Part shown: one piece after another, positions 14,118 to 22,783 of the stretch | Numbering within the stretch: position 1 is the first letter of the stretch | How the letters are laid out: each line of letters opens with the position of its first letter | NCBI GenBank assembly: GCA_900549885.1 | Contig: URQA01000018.1 | Location: 1-28,172, forward strand | Direction: 5' to 3' | Length of the DNA stretch: 28,172 bases | Origin: an uncultured Eubacteriales bacterium | GTDB taxonomy: Bacteria; Bacillota; Clostridia; Oscillospirales; Oscillospiraceae | Position numbers and translations under genes: made by a program | The notes under the pieces: generated by a model | What the model was told of the DNA's origin: nothing | Seen by the model: the letters and a program-made list of their open reading frames with translations, nothing else | The model's database searches: none

Positions 14118-15566
14118 TTATCGCAGCAGGCCCCGGTACAGCTCCAGATACTCTTTGGCCGACTTGTCCCAGGAGAAGTCGGCGGCAAAAGCGTTGCGCA
14201 TCAGGTCCTCCCAAGCAGGGCGGTTATCCCGGTAGAGGCGGACGGCACGCTGGATGGTAAAGAGCAGCTCGTGGGCATTGTAATTGGCAAAGCTGAAGCC
14301 GTTGCCCTCGCCAGTGTACTCATTATAGGGGATGACGCTGTCTTTCAATCCGCCAGTTTCCCGGACAATAGGCAAAGTTCCATAGCGCATGGCGATCATC
14401 TGGCTCAGGCCGCAGGGCTCGAACAGGCTGGGCACCAGCACCATATCAGCACAGGCGTAGATTTTATGGCTCAAAGGCTCATCAAAGCAGATGTTGGCAG
14501 ACACCTTCTCCGGGTAGCGCCCGGCAAAATAGCGGAAAGCATCCTCATACTGCCGCTGGCCTACCCCCAGCACCACGAGCTGCACTTCATCCTGGAGCAG
14601 CTCGTGGAGGATGTAGTTGACCAGGTCCAGCCCCTTCTGGTCGGTGAGGCGACTGATCAGCCCGATCATAGGCACGTCCGCGTCCACCTTGAGGCCCAAA
14701 TCTACCTGTAAGCGGGTCTTGTTCTCCGCCTTTTTCTCCATGGTCTTGGGGGTGAAGTTCACGTACAGGTTTGGGTCGGTCTTGGGGTCGTACTGCTTGG
14801 TGTCGATGCCGTTGAGGATGCCGGACAGGATGCTCCGGCGGCGGTTGAACACATCGTCCAATCCCTCGCCATAGAAGTCGGTACACACCTCCTGGGCATA
14901 GGTAGGGCTGACGGTGGTCAGCCGATCACTGTAGTTGAGCGCGCCCCGCATAAAATTCACCGCGCCGTCCTGCATCAGCTGATCCCGGGCCGCCGGATAG
15001 TCCGCTAGGCCCAACACATCTCCCAGCATGAAGCCGTCGAACATCCCTTGGTACTTCAGGTTGTGCACGGTGAACACCGTCTTGATGTTGTCGTATCCCT
15101 TTACACAGTGGTACATCTCCCGCAAGAACACCGGGGATAGGGCGGTATGCCAGTCATTACAATGGAGCACATCCGGCATGAAATCTAGGTATTGGATGCA
15201 CTCGCACACCGCCTTGGCGAAGAATGCGATACGCTCCCCATCATCAAAGAAGCCGTAAGGGTACTCCCTTCCGAAGTAATACTCGTTGTCCAGGAAGTAC
15301 CACGTCACTCCGTCCCGCTCCAGCATCTCGATGCCGCAATACTGGCACCGCCAGCCCAGATAAACGTAAAACTGCGTGAGATGGGCCATCTCGTCCTTAT
15401 ACATCTGAGGGATGGTGGCAAACTTGGGCAGCACCACCCGCGCCTCTGCCCCCGCTTGGTTGAGTGCGGCAGGCAGGCTGCCCCCCACATCGCCCAGCCC
15501 TCCTGTCTTGACAAAGGGGACGGCCTCAAATGTGGCAAACAGCACTTTTGGTTTTTTGACTGACAT
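14118..15566 (-). CDS. glgA: Glycogen synthase (ADP-glucose)
   Basis: At 482 residues this is a standard GT5 bacterial glycogen synthase, adding glucose from ADP-glucose to the non-reducing end of an alpha-1,4-glucan. The N-terminal 'FVKTGGLGDVGGSLPAAL' includes the KTGGL motif that binds ADP-glucose; 'HCNDWHTAL' and, near the C-terminus, 'LVPSLFEPCGLSQMIAMRYG' followed by 'TGGLKDSVIPY' are the conserved retaining-GT motifs. GGAGGAG immediately precedes the ATG at 15566. It follows glgD by 111 bp that contain a hairpin, and precedes the GH13-GH77 gene by 132 bp. Confidence 0.97.
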   Translation of the reverse strand: MSVKKPKVLFATFEAVPFVKTGGLGDVGGSLPAALNQAGAEARVVLPKFATIPQMYKDEMAHLTQFYVYLGWRCQYCGIEMLERDGVTWYFLDNEYYFGREYPYGFFDDGERIAFFAKAVCECIQYLDFMPDVLHCNDWHTALSPVFLREMYHCVKGYDNIKTVFTVHNLKYQGMFDGFMLGDVLGLADYPAARDQLMQDGAVNFMRGALNYSDRLTTVSPTYAQEVCTDFYGEGLDDVFNRRRSILSGILNGIDTKQYDPKTDPNLYVNFTPKTMEKKAENKTRLQVDLGLKVDADVPMIGLISRLTDQKGLDLVNYILHELLQDEVQLVVLGVGQRQYEDAFRYFAGRYPEKVSANICFDEPLSHKIYACADMVLVPSLFEPCGLSQMIAMRYGTLPIVRETGGLKDSVIPYNEYTGEGNGFSFANYNAHELLFTIQRAVRLYRDNRPAWEDLMRNAFAADFSWDKSAKEYLELYRGLLR

Positions 15567-15599
15567 ATCGCTCCTCCTGTCCTACTTTCTTGGCGCAGG

Positions 15600-15624
15600 C
15601 GGGCGGGGCATATGGCCCCGCCCG
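15600..15624. other. Intercistronic hairpin between glgD and glgA
   Basis: A perfect 10-bp GC stem (15600-15609 with 15615-15624) with a 5-nt loop and no T-run. It probably affects mRNA stability or processing rather than ending transcription. Confidence 0.5.
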
Positions 15625-15677
15625 AATGTTCCCGTACCCGCTCGCTTCCCTGCAGGCCCACAGACCGCCGGTCTGTC

Positions 15678-16781
15678 TCAGCTGTACTGCTTGCGGGTGA
15701 CGATCAAAGGCCGGAGGGCGCTGCCGTACAGCCGGACTCCCTCGCCGATATTAACAAACTTGTCGCAGATGACGTTTTCCAGCTGCGCTCCCTTGGTGAT
15801 TACGTCGTTGGGCATGATGATACTGTTGCGCACCACCGCGCCCTCTTCCACCGTGCAGCCACGGAAGATGATGCTGTTCTCCACCGCCCCTCGGATCATG
15901 CAGCCCGTGGCGATAATCGAGTTGCGCACCTGGCAGCCGGGGAAATATTTCACCGGGGGCGCATCCTGCACCTTCGTGCTGATGTGCCGCTCACCCAGGA
16001 ACAGCTCCTGCATCACCTGAGGCTCCAGCAGGTCCATGCTGGCCGCCATATAGTCCGCCACGTTGTCGATGGCGCGCATATAGCCCTTGAACTCATAGCC
16101 GAACACCGCCAGTTTATCCAGATTCTCCTGGATGATCTCCATCATGTCCAGATAGCCCAGGGCACTGTACCACTCCACAAACTTGAGCAACAGCTCCCGG
16201 TCGATGAGCATGGCATCCATAAACTGGCAGGACTCCCCGGGGGCGGCGCTATGAATGCCGGTGACCCGCCCCCGGCTGTCGCAGGCGATGTTCAGATCCT
16301 TGACGGCGCCGCCGTCGGGGATGCGCTTGTACAGCAGAGTGATTACCGCGCCGGACTTCTCATGCTGCTCAGCCACCTCCCGAAAGTCGATGTTGTAGAT
16401 TTTGCTGCTGGCGGTCAGTACCACGATGTCCCGCCGGGACCGCTCCAGGTAAGCCTGGTTATGAATCACATCCCGCAGCAAGAACTTGCCGTGCTGATTT
16501 TTGATGCCATACACTGAGCCAGGCAGGATAAACATGCCTCCTACCTTCCGGCTTAGGGACCATGCCTTACCGTTGCCCACATGGTCCAGCAGGCTGCGGT
16601 ACATGTAGGGTGTAATGAGGCCCACAGTGTTGATGCCCGAGTTGACCATATTGGACAGGGGAAAATCCACCAGGCGGTAGCGCCCGCCAAAGGGGATGGA
16701 CGCCACAGGACGCTCCTCCGTAAGCATCCCAAAATCGTTTCCTGAGTAGTTGGTAGAGACCAAACCCATCATTCGTTTCAT
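15678..16781 (-). CDS. glgD: Glucose-1-phosphate adenylyltransferase subunit GlgD
   Basis: This 367-residue GlgC-like protein is the Firmicutes-specific second subunit of ADP-glucose pyrophosphorylase. It keeps the fold ('IPFGGRYRLVDFPLSNMVNSG', left-handed beta-helix repeats such as 'IIATGCMIRGAVENSIIFRG') but its N-terminus 'MGLVSTNYSGNDFGMLT' replaces the catalytic GGxGxRL loop, so it is expected to be regulatory rather than catalytic. I place the start at the ATG at 16781, after GGGAGGACG; an upstream in-frame ATG at 16817 falls inside glgC and has no such site. It begins 13 bp after the glgC stop, so the two are tightly co-transcribed. Confidence 0.95.
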   Translation of the reverse strand: MKRMMGLVSTNYSGNDFGMLTEERPVASIPFGGRYRLVDFPLSNMVNSGINTVGLITPYMYRSLLDHVGNGKAWSLSRKVGGMFILPGSVYGIKNQHGKFLLRDVIHNQAYLERSRRDIVVLTASSKIYNIDFREVAEQHEKSGAVITLLYKRIPDGGAVKDLNIACDSRGRVTGIHSAAPGESCQFMDAMLIDRELLLKFVEWYSALGYLDMMEIIQENLDKLAVFGYEFKGYMRAIDNVADYMAASMDLLEPQVMQELFLGERHISTKVQDAPPVKYFPGCQVRNSIIATGCMIRGAVENSIIFRGCTVEEGAVVRNSIIMPNDVITKGAQLENVICDKFVNIGEGVRLYGSALRPLIVTRKQYS

Positions 16782-16794
16782 GCCGCGTCCTCCC

Positions 16795-17937
16795 TTACAA
16801 GCTCTTGAAGTGTTCACTGTCGCCCAGCAGCGCGATACGCTCCTGGTCGGTGCCGCCGCAGAAGCAGGCCCCCATCTCGATGACGGAGCCCTCTCCTACG
16901 ATAGCCTGGAACACCCGGGCGTTGGCCTCTACCCGCACGCCGGGCAGCAGGATGGACTTCTCCACGATGGCTCCCTCGCCCACGTACACATCGGAGCTGA
17001 GGATGGAGTCCACCACCTTGCCCAGCACGATGCAGCCGTTGCACACTAAGCTGCGCTCCACCTCGCCGTTGCGCCCCACGTAGTGAGGGGGCGAGATGTT
17101 GGAGTTGGAGAAAATGCGCATGTCATCCTCAAAGATGTCAAATTCAGGATTTTCCTCCAGTAGGGCCATCTGGCTGCTGTAGTAACTATCAATGGTCCCC
17201 ACATCCTGCCAATAGCCGGTGAAGGTGTAGGCGCACAGCTTCTTGCCCTCCCGCAGCAACTTGGGGATGATGTTCTTGCCGAAATCCTTTTCGCTGTCCG
17301 GGTCGTCGTGATCCTCCAGCAAAGCCCGGCGCAGTACGTCCCAGTTAAAGATGTACAGGCCCATGGAGGCCAGGTTGCTGTCGGGCTCCTTGGGCTTTTC
17401 AGCAAACTTGGTGATATTCATGTCTTTGTCCACGCTCATCACGCCAAAACGGCTGGCATCCTCCCAGGGCACCTCGATGACAGACACGGTCAAGTCCGCT
17501 CCCCGCTCCTTGTGGAACTCCAGCATCTTGTTGTAGTCCATCTTGTACAGGTGGTCGCCGGACAGAATGACCACGTACTCGGGAGAGTAGTTGTCGATAA
17601 AGTCGATGTTGTGGTAGATGGCATCTGCGGTGCCGTTGTACCACTCGCCGCCCTGTTCGGTGGCGTAGGGAGGCAGGACGTGGACGCCGCCGTCAGAGTC
17701 ATCCAAGTCCCACGCCTCGCCAGTGCCCAGATAGGAGTTGAGGATCAGGGGCTTATACTGGGTAAGCACGCCCACCGTATCAATATTGGAGTTGACGCAG
17801 TTGGACAGGCTGAAGTCAATGATCCGGTATTTCCCACCAAAGGCCACGGCGGGCTTGGCATTGCGTTTGGTCAGAGCCAGCAGGCGGCTGCCCTGCCCGC
17901 CGGCCAAAAGCATGGCCACACACTCTTTCTTTCGCAA
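16795..17937 (-). CDS. glgC: Glucose-1-phosphate adenylyltransferase catalytic subunit GlgC
   Basis: The enzyme makes ADP-glucose from glucose-1-phosphate and ATP, the committed step of glycogen synthesis. The 380-residue product has the nucleotide-binding 'MLLAGGQGSRLLALT', 'AKPAVAFGGKYRIIDFSLSN', 'VVILSGDHLYKMDY', 'KFAEKPKEP' and 'YWQDVGTIDSYY', then C-terminal hexapeptide repeats. The start codon is TTG at 17937 (on the minus strand GAGGAGG lies 6-7 bp before it); the next ATG, eight codons in, would cut into the conserved N-terminus. With GlgD it should form a hetero-oligomer. Confidence 0.97.
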   Translation of the reverse strand: MRKKECVAMLLAGGQGSRLLALTKRNAKPAVAFGGKYRIIDFSLSNCVNSNIDTVGVLTQYKPLILNSYLGTGEAWDLDDSDGGVHVLPPYATEQGGEWYNGTADAIYHNIDFIDNYSPEYVVILSGDHLYKMDYNKMLEFHKERGADLTVSVIEVPWEDASRFGVMSVDKDMNITKFAEKPKEPDSNLASMGLYIFNWDVLRRALLEDHDDPDSEKDFGKNIIPKLLREGKKLCAYTFTGYWQDVGTIDSYYSSQMALLEENPEFDIFEDDMRIFSNSNISPPHYVGRNGEVERSLVCNGCIVLGKVVDSILSSDVYVGEGAIVEKSILLPGVRVEANARVFQAIVGEGSVIEMGACFCGGTDQERIALLGDSEHFKSL

Positions 17938-17973
17938 AACGAATCCTCCTCACTTGACTGGTATAATACGAAA

Positions 17974-17990
17974 GCGGGCCCCCGGCCCGC
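17974..17990. other. Hairpin between glgP and glgC
   Basis: GCGGGCC/GGCCCGC (17974-17980 with 17984-17990) lies just past the glgP stop codon; on the minus strand it is followed by TTTCGTATTAT, a weak terminator-like tail. It may reduce read-through to glgCDA or protect the glgP mRNA end. Confidence 0.45.
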
Positions 17991-17995
17991 CGGGG

Positions 17996-20428
17996 TCAGC
18001 GTCGGTCGAAACGGACCTTCCAAATGTCGTTGGCGTACTCGGCGATGGTCCGGTCGCTGGAGAAATAGCCGGCCTTGGCGATATTGTGCAGCGAGATGCG
18101 GTTCCAGGCATTCCGGTCACAGTAGAGCCGGTCCATCTCCCGCCAGGTACGGACGTAGTCGTCAAAGTCTTTCAGCACGAAATACTCGTCGCCATAGGTG
18201 AGCAGCGCTTCCCGTACGCCCCAGAAATCACAGCCCGACTTCTGGAAAAAGCCGTTGACCAACTGGTCGGTGATGCGCTTGAGACGGGGGTCGGCGTTCG
18301 CTACGTCGCTAGGGTGGTAATCTCCCCGGGCATAGCGCTCCATGACCTCCTCGGCCCGCATACCGAAGATGCGGATATTTTCCTCTCCCACCAAGTCGTG
18401 GATCTCCACGTTGGCACCGTCCATAGTCCCCAGGGTGATGGCTCCGTTGAACATAAACTTCATGTTGCCGGTGCCACTGGCCTCCTTGCCTGCGGTGGAA
18501 ATCTGTTCGCTGATCTCCGCAGCGGGATAAATGATCTGAGCGGAGGACACCCGGAAGTTCTCCATGAACACCACTTTCATCTTATTGTTCACCGCCGGGT
18601 CATTGTTCACCACGTCGGCGATAGAGTTAATGAGTTTGATAACCTCCTTGGCAAACACATAGCTTCCCGCAGCCTTACCCGCAAAAATAAAGGTATGAGG
18701 GTGAATATCCATATTGGGGTCGTCCCTGAGCTGATTATACAGATCCATAATCTTAAATGCGTACAGCAGCTGCCGCTTATAGGCGTGGATGCGCTTGACC
18801 TGTACATCGAATACACTGTCCGGGTCCACGTCGATACCGTTGTTGATCCGGATGTGCTCGGCCAAACGTACTTTGTTCTCCCGCTTGACGGCAGCCAGCC
18901 TCTCCAGGAAGGCGCTATCTTCCTTGAAGGGCAGCAACCTCTCCAAGGCCGCAGGGTGATACGTCCATTCCGGACCGATCGCGCTGGTGATCAGGTCCGT
19001 CAGGCCGGGATTCGCTTCCATCAGGAAACGCCGGTGGCTAACACCGTTGGTTTTGTTATTGAACTTCTCGGGATACAGTGCGTAAAAATCCTTCAGGGTG
19101 TCCTTCTTTAAGATCTCGGTATGCAAGGCCGCTACGCCGTTGACCGAATAGCTGCCGATAATGGACAGGTTGGCCATTTTTACCTGTCCATCCCACAAAA
19201 TGGCAGTGGCTTGATGGCGCCGCTGCCAATCCGGCTGGCTCTTGTCAAAGCTCTCCTTGAAGCGGCGGTCGATCTCCTCGATAATCATATACACCCGGGG
19301 CAGGATTGTCTGCATCATGTCAATGGGCCATTTCTCCAGAGCCTCCGGGAGCACTGTGTGGTTGGTATAGGCAATGGTGTGGGTGGTGATGTCCCATGCC
19401 TCATCCCACTCCAGCCCCTCCTCATCCATGAGCAGGCGCATCAGCTCTGGCACACACAGGGTAGGATGGGTGTCATTGATGTGGATGGCCATCCGCTGGG
19501 GCATCAAAGACCACTCCCGGTCCCCGTACAGCCGCTTGTACCGCCGAACCAAGTCTCCCACACCGGCGGCCACCAGCAGGTATTCCTGCTGCAACCGCAG
19601 CTTTTTGCCCGCCAGCGTACTGTCATCCGGATAGAGAATGCAGGTAATCGCCTCGATTTCATTGCGGTGCTTCACCGCCGCAGCGTAATCTCCCCGGTTG
19701 AACGCCGCCAGGTCAAAACGCTCTTCCAAAGGCTGCGCGTACCACAGCCGCAGAGGATTGACCGTCTTGCCGCCATACCCCACAACTGGGACGTCATAGG
19801 GGACAGCCAACACCTGGTCATATCCCTTATACTGGAACGCCACCTTGCCGTCCCGATACTCCCGGTCCACATAGCCGCCGAACTTCACCACGATGGACTC
19901 GTCCCGCTTGGCCGTCTCCCAGGGATAACCAGCGTCCAGCCAGGTGTCTGGCACCTCAGTCTGATAGCCGTTCACAATCTTTTGCTGGAACAGGCCAAAT
20001 CGGTAGCGGATCCCCATGCCGCCTCCAGGCACGCCCAGAAATGCCATGGAATCCATAAAGCAGGCGGCCAGGCGGCCCAGGCCGCCGTTGCCAAGTCCCG
20101 GGTCCCGTTCCAGGGCACAGATGCGGTCCAAATCCTCTCCAAGCTCCGCCAAGCCGGAACGGACTACATCCTGAATACCCAAGTTAAGCAGGTAGTTATT
20201 CAGTAGCCGTCCGATCAAAAACTCCATGGAGAAATAGTAGACCTCTTTCTCTTTGCTCTCCCGTACCCGCTCTAACGTCTCGGTTCTCACCTTGGACGCC
20301 TGGCTCTTAATCAGGCTAACCAGCACTTGGTATTTATCCAGATCGCTGCACATCTCTAGCGGCTTGCCCGCCACGTCGATGCACTCGTTTCGAAACGCGA
20401 TCTTAAAGTCTTCTTTTCCCACAAACAT
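17996..20428 (-). CDS. glgP: Glycogen/starch/alpha-glucan phosphorylase
   Basis: The 810-residue GT35 enzyme releases glucose-1-phosphate from glycogen ends using phosphate and pyridoxal phosphate. Clear blocks are 'YYFSMEFLIGRLLNNYLLNL', 'ERDPGLGNGGLGRLAACFMD', 'HINDTHPTLCVPELMRLLMD', 'VFDVQVKRIHAYKRQLL' and 'EASGTGNMKFMFNGAITLGT', the last holding the PLP lysine (~655). GGGAG precedes the ATG at 20428. It lies second in the operon, 71 bp after glgB. Confidence 0.97.
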   Translation of the reverse strand: MFVGKEDFKIAFRNECIDVAGKPLEMCSDLDKYQVLVSLIKSQASKVRTETLERVRESKEKEVYYFSMEFLIGRLLNNYLLNLGIQDVVRSGLAELGEDLDRICALERDPGLGNGGLGRLAACFMDSMAFLGVPGGGMGIRYRFGLFQQKIVNGYQTEVPDTWLDAGYPWETAKRDESIVVKFGGYVDREYRDGKVAFQYKGYDQVLAVPYDVPVVGYGGKTVNPLRLWYAQPLEERFDLAAFNRGDYAAAVKHRNEIEAITCILYPDDSTLAGKKLRLQQEYLLVAAGVGDLVRRYKRLYGDREWSLMPQRMAIHINDTHPTLCVPELMRLLMDEEGLEWDEAWDITTHTIAYTNHTVLPEALEKWPIDMMQTILPRVYMIIEEIDRRFKESFDKSQPDWQRRHQATAILWDGQVKMANLSIIGSYSVNGVAALHTEILKKDTLKDFYALYPEKFNNKTNGVSHRRFLMEANPGLTDLITSAIGPEWTYHPAALERLLPFKEDSAFLERLAAVKRENKVRLAEHIRINNGIDVDPDSVFDVQVKRIHAYKRQLLYAFKIMDLYNQLRDDPNMDIHPHTFIFAGKAAGSYVFAKEVIKLINSIADVVNNDPAVNNKMKVVFMENFRVSSAQIIYPAAEISEQISTAGKEASGTGNMKFMFNGAITLGTMDGANVEIHDLVGEENIRIFGMRAEEVMERYARGDYHPSDVANADPRLKRITDQLVNGFFQKSGCDFWGVREALLTYGDEYFVLKDFDDYVRTWREMDRLYCDRNAWNRISLHNIAKAGYFSSDRTIAEYANDIWKVRFDRR

Positions 20429-20499
20429 ATGAAATCATCTCCCATGGATCAGCGGCTTTCCCCTTCTGCCGGTATCAGGCCGCATCCTTTCTATCTGTT

Positions 20500-22479
20500 T
20501 TACTTCTTTTTTGTCATTTTATGCACTGCTGGCTTTTTTTCTCCGCTGGCGGTCTTTCGAGAGGCGTCCTGCTTCAAAATTACGCCGCCCAGAGGAGGCA
20601 CGGTGATCTCAATGGACCAGTCCCGTCCATGAGATGGCTTTTTCACCGCTCGCAGAGGTTCCGGGTTATAGTGCAGGCCGCTGCCGCCGAAACGGTCCTC
20701 GTCGCTGTTGAAAATCTCTTTATACCGCCCGGACTTGGGCACCCCCAGCCGGAAGCCGAAATAGCTGTCTGTCTGGAAGTTAATGACCGTCACCGTGATG
20801 TCGTTGGGCTTGTCACCCTGCCGGGTGTAGATGAGAATGCTCTGCTTGCTGTTGTCCGCGTCGATCCACTGGAACCCCTCCCAACTGAAGTCCCGCTGCC
20901 ACAGGCTGGGCTGCTCCAGGTAGACATGGTTGAGGGCCTTGATGTACGCCTGGTGCTGGCGATGGTGGTCGTAGTCCAACATAAACCACTGAAGGGCCTC
21001 GTAATAACGCCACTCGATGAACTGGCCGAACTCGTTGCCCATAAAGTTGAGCTTACCGCCGGAGTGGGTCATCTGGTACAGGGCCAGCAGCCTCAGCCCG
21101 GCAAACTGCCGCCAGTAATCCCCCGGCTGGCGCACGATGAGGGAGCACTTCCCGTGGACCACCTCGTCGTGGCTGAGGGGGAGGATAAAGTTCTCTGAAA
21201 AGGCGTACATCATGGAAAAGGTCAGCTGCTCATGCTTGCCCGGCCGCCAGGGGAAGTCGGTCTGCATATAGTGGAGGGTGTCATTCATCCAGCCCATGTC
21301 CCACTTGTAGTGGAAGCCCAGTCCCCCTTGCTCGGCGGGGCGGGTGACCATGGGCCAGGCAGAGGACTCTTCCGCCACGGTGAAAGCGCCGGGGAACTTC
21401 TCCCCCACCATATGATTAAACTGGCGCAGAAAATCAATGGCCTCCAGGTTGCCCTCGTCTCCATATTTGTTGTAACGCTTGTTAGGGGAATCGCCGTCCA
21501 GGCCGTAGTTTAGATACAAAATGCTGGACACCCCATCCACCCGGATGCCGTCGGCATGGTATTTCTCCAGCCAGAAATGCGCGTTGGACAGCAGGAAGGA
21601 GCGCACCTCAGGCCGGCCAAAGTCAAAAGTATAGGTTCCCCAGTGGACATGGTCCTGATCTTCATAGAGCTTTTCGCCGTTGAAGCGGCCCAGCCCGAAC
21701 TCGTCACGGCAAAAGTGGCCGGGCACCCAGTCCAGAATGACCCCGATGCCCGCCTTGTGGCACTTCTCAATGAGGTACATCAGGTCCTTGGGCTGGCCGT
21801 ACCGGCTGGTGGCGGCATAGTACCCTGTTACTTGATAGCCCCAGGAGCCGTCAAAAGGGTGCTCCATCACCGGCATCAGCTCAATGTGGCTGTATCCCAT
21901 CTCCTTGACATAGGGCACCAGCTCGTCGGCGGTTTCCCGGTAGTTATAGAAGGCGGCCACAGGCACGTCCTCCGGGTTGTCCCGGGGCACGTCGTGCTGC
22001 TTCCAGGATCCAAGGTGTACTTCATAGATATTCAGCGGCCGCTTGAAATGATCCGTCCCCGCTCTGCGGCGCATCCAAGCCCCGTCTTTCCAGGGATAGT
22101 TCTCGATATCCGCCACCCGGGACGCGGTGCCTGGGCGCACCTCCGCGGAGAAAGCGTAAGGGTCCGCTTTGTACAGCAGTTTGCCATCTGCCGTCTCGAT
22201 GAGGTATTTATAAAGAGTTCCCACTCCCAGTTCCGGGAAGAAGCCGGCCCAGACGCCGCTGCTACCCAAACAGTCCAGCCAGTGCTCCCCCTTCTGCCAG
22301 CCGTCCACCTCACTGATCACCTGCACGCTTTTCACGCCGGGGGCCCATACCGCAAAACGGATACCCACCTGCCCAGACATTGTTATCAAGTGCGCTCCTA
22401 GGAATTTATAGCTTTCACAGCCAGTTCCCCGGCTGAAATCGGCCAGCGCCTGCTCCGGAATCTGATATTTGCTCTCCAT
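20500..22479 (-). CDS. glgB: 1,4-alpha-glucan branching enzyme
   Basis: This 659-residue GH13_9 enzyme introduces alpha-1,6 branches into glycogen. An N-terminal CBM48-type module is seen at 'IRFAVWAPGVKSVQVI', then the catalytic barrel: 'ILDWVPGHFC' (~248), the nucleophile region 'GIRVDGVSSILYLNYG' (~313), the acid Glu in 'FTVAEESSAWPMVTRP' (~368) and 'LPLSHDEVVHGK' (~436). The C-terminus has a lysine-rich tail. I set the start at the ATG at 22479, 6 bp after GGAGG; an earlier in-frame ATG at 22518 lies upstream of that site. It is the first gene of the operon, downstream of a strong promoter. Confidence 0.97.
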   Translation of the reverse strand: MESKYQIPEQALADFSRGTGCESYKFLGAHLITMSGQVGIRFAVWAPGVKSVQVISEVDGWQKGEHWLDCLGSSGVWAGFFPELGVGTLYKYLIETADGKLLYKADPYAFSAEVRPGTASRVADIENYPWKDGAWMRRRAGTDHFKRPLNIYEVHLGSWKQHDVPRDNPEDVPVAAFYNYRETADELVPYVKEMGYSHIELMPVMEHPFDGSWGYQVTGYYAATSRYGQPKDLMYLIEKCHKAGIGVILDWVPGHFCRDEFGLGRFNGEKLYEDQDHVHWGTYTFDFGRPEVRSFLLSNAHFWLEKYHADGIRVDGVSSILYLNYGLDGDSPNKRYNKYGDEGNLEAIDFLRQFNHMVGEKFPGAFTVAEESSAWPMVTRPAEQGGLGFHYKWDMGWMNDTLHYMQTDFPWRPGKHEQLTFSMMYAFSENFILPLSHDEVVHGKCSLIVRQPGDYWRQFAGLRLLALYQMTHSGGKLNFMGNEFGQFIEWRYYEALQWFMLDYDHHRQHQAYIKALNHVYLEQPSLWQRDFSWEGFQWIDADNSKQSILIYTRQGDKPNDITVTVINFQTDSYFGFRLGVPKSGRYKEIFNSDEDRFGGSGLHYNPEPLRAVKKPSHGRDWSIEITVPPLGGVILKQDASRKTASGEKKPAVHKMTKKK

Positions 22480-22544
22480 ATTGAACCTCCGCTGGGAAAT
22501 CTCCCATCTTTTGTGCAAACCATATAGAGCCTTGGTTTATTTTT

Positions 22545-22572
22545 AATATAGTATACTACATTTTGCTGTCAA
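22545..22572 (-). promoter_or_regulatory. Sigma-A promoter of the glg operon
   Basis: On the minus strand TTGACA (22567-22572) and TATATT (22545-22550) are 16 bp apart, about 65 bp before the glgB ATG. The surrounding DNA is AT-rich. I see no cre-like or other named operator. Confidence 0.75.
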
Positions 22573-22701
22573 ATGGTAGGGGTTTTATTGTTTTTTTGCC
22601 AAATAATTTTCGCAAATTTTCACTTCTCCTCTCACCTTTTCCGCATCATTACATTTTTTCTCTTTATAAACGCCGGAATACTATGCTTTTCCCGAAATTG
22701 G

Positions 22702-22744
22702 GCAAAAACATCCCCGGAACGCCTTACGGTGTTCCGGGGATGTT
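22702..22744 (-). terminator. Terminator of the SLH surface-protein gene
   Basis: A perfect 14-bp stem AACATCCCCGGAAC (22707-22720 with 22731-22744) is followed on the minus strand by a T-run, about 40 bp past the stop codon. Confidence 0.9.
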
Positions 22745-22783
22745 AATAGGGAATTTAGACAGAATCTAGAAGCCCCAGTCCTA

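Noticed and set aside
15612..16517. 301-residue plus-strand ORF opposite glgD
   Set aside because: Antisense shadow; composition is His/Val-rich as expected from complementing glgD codons.
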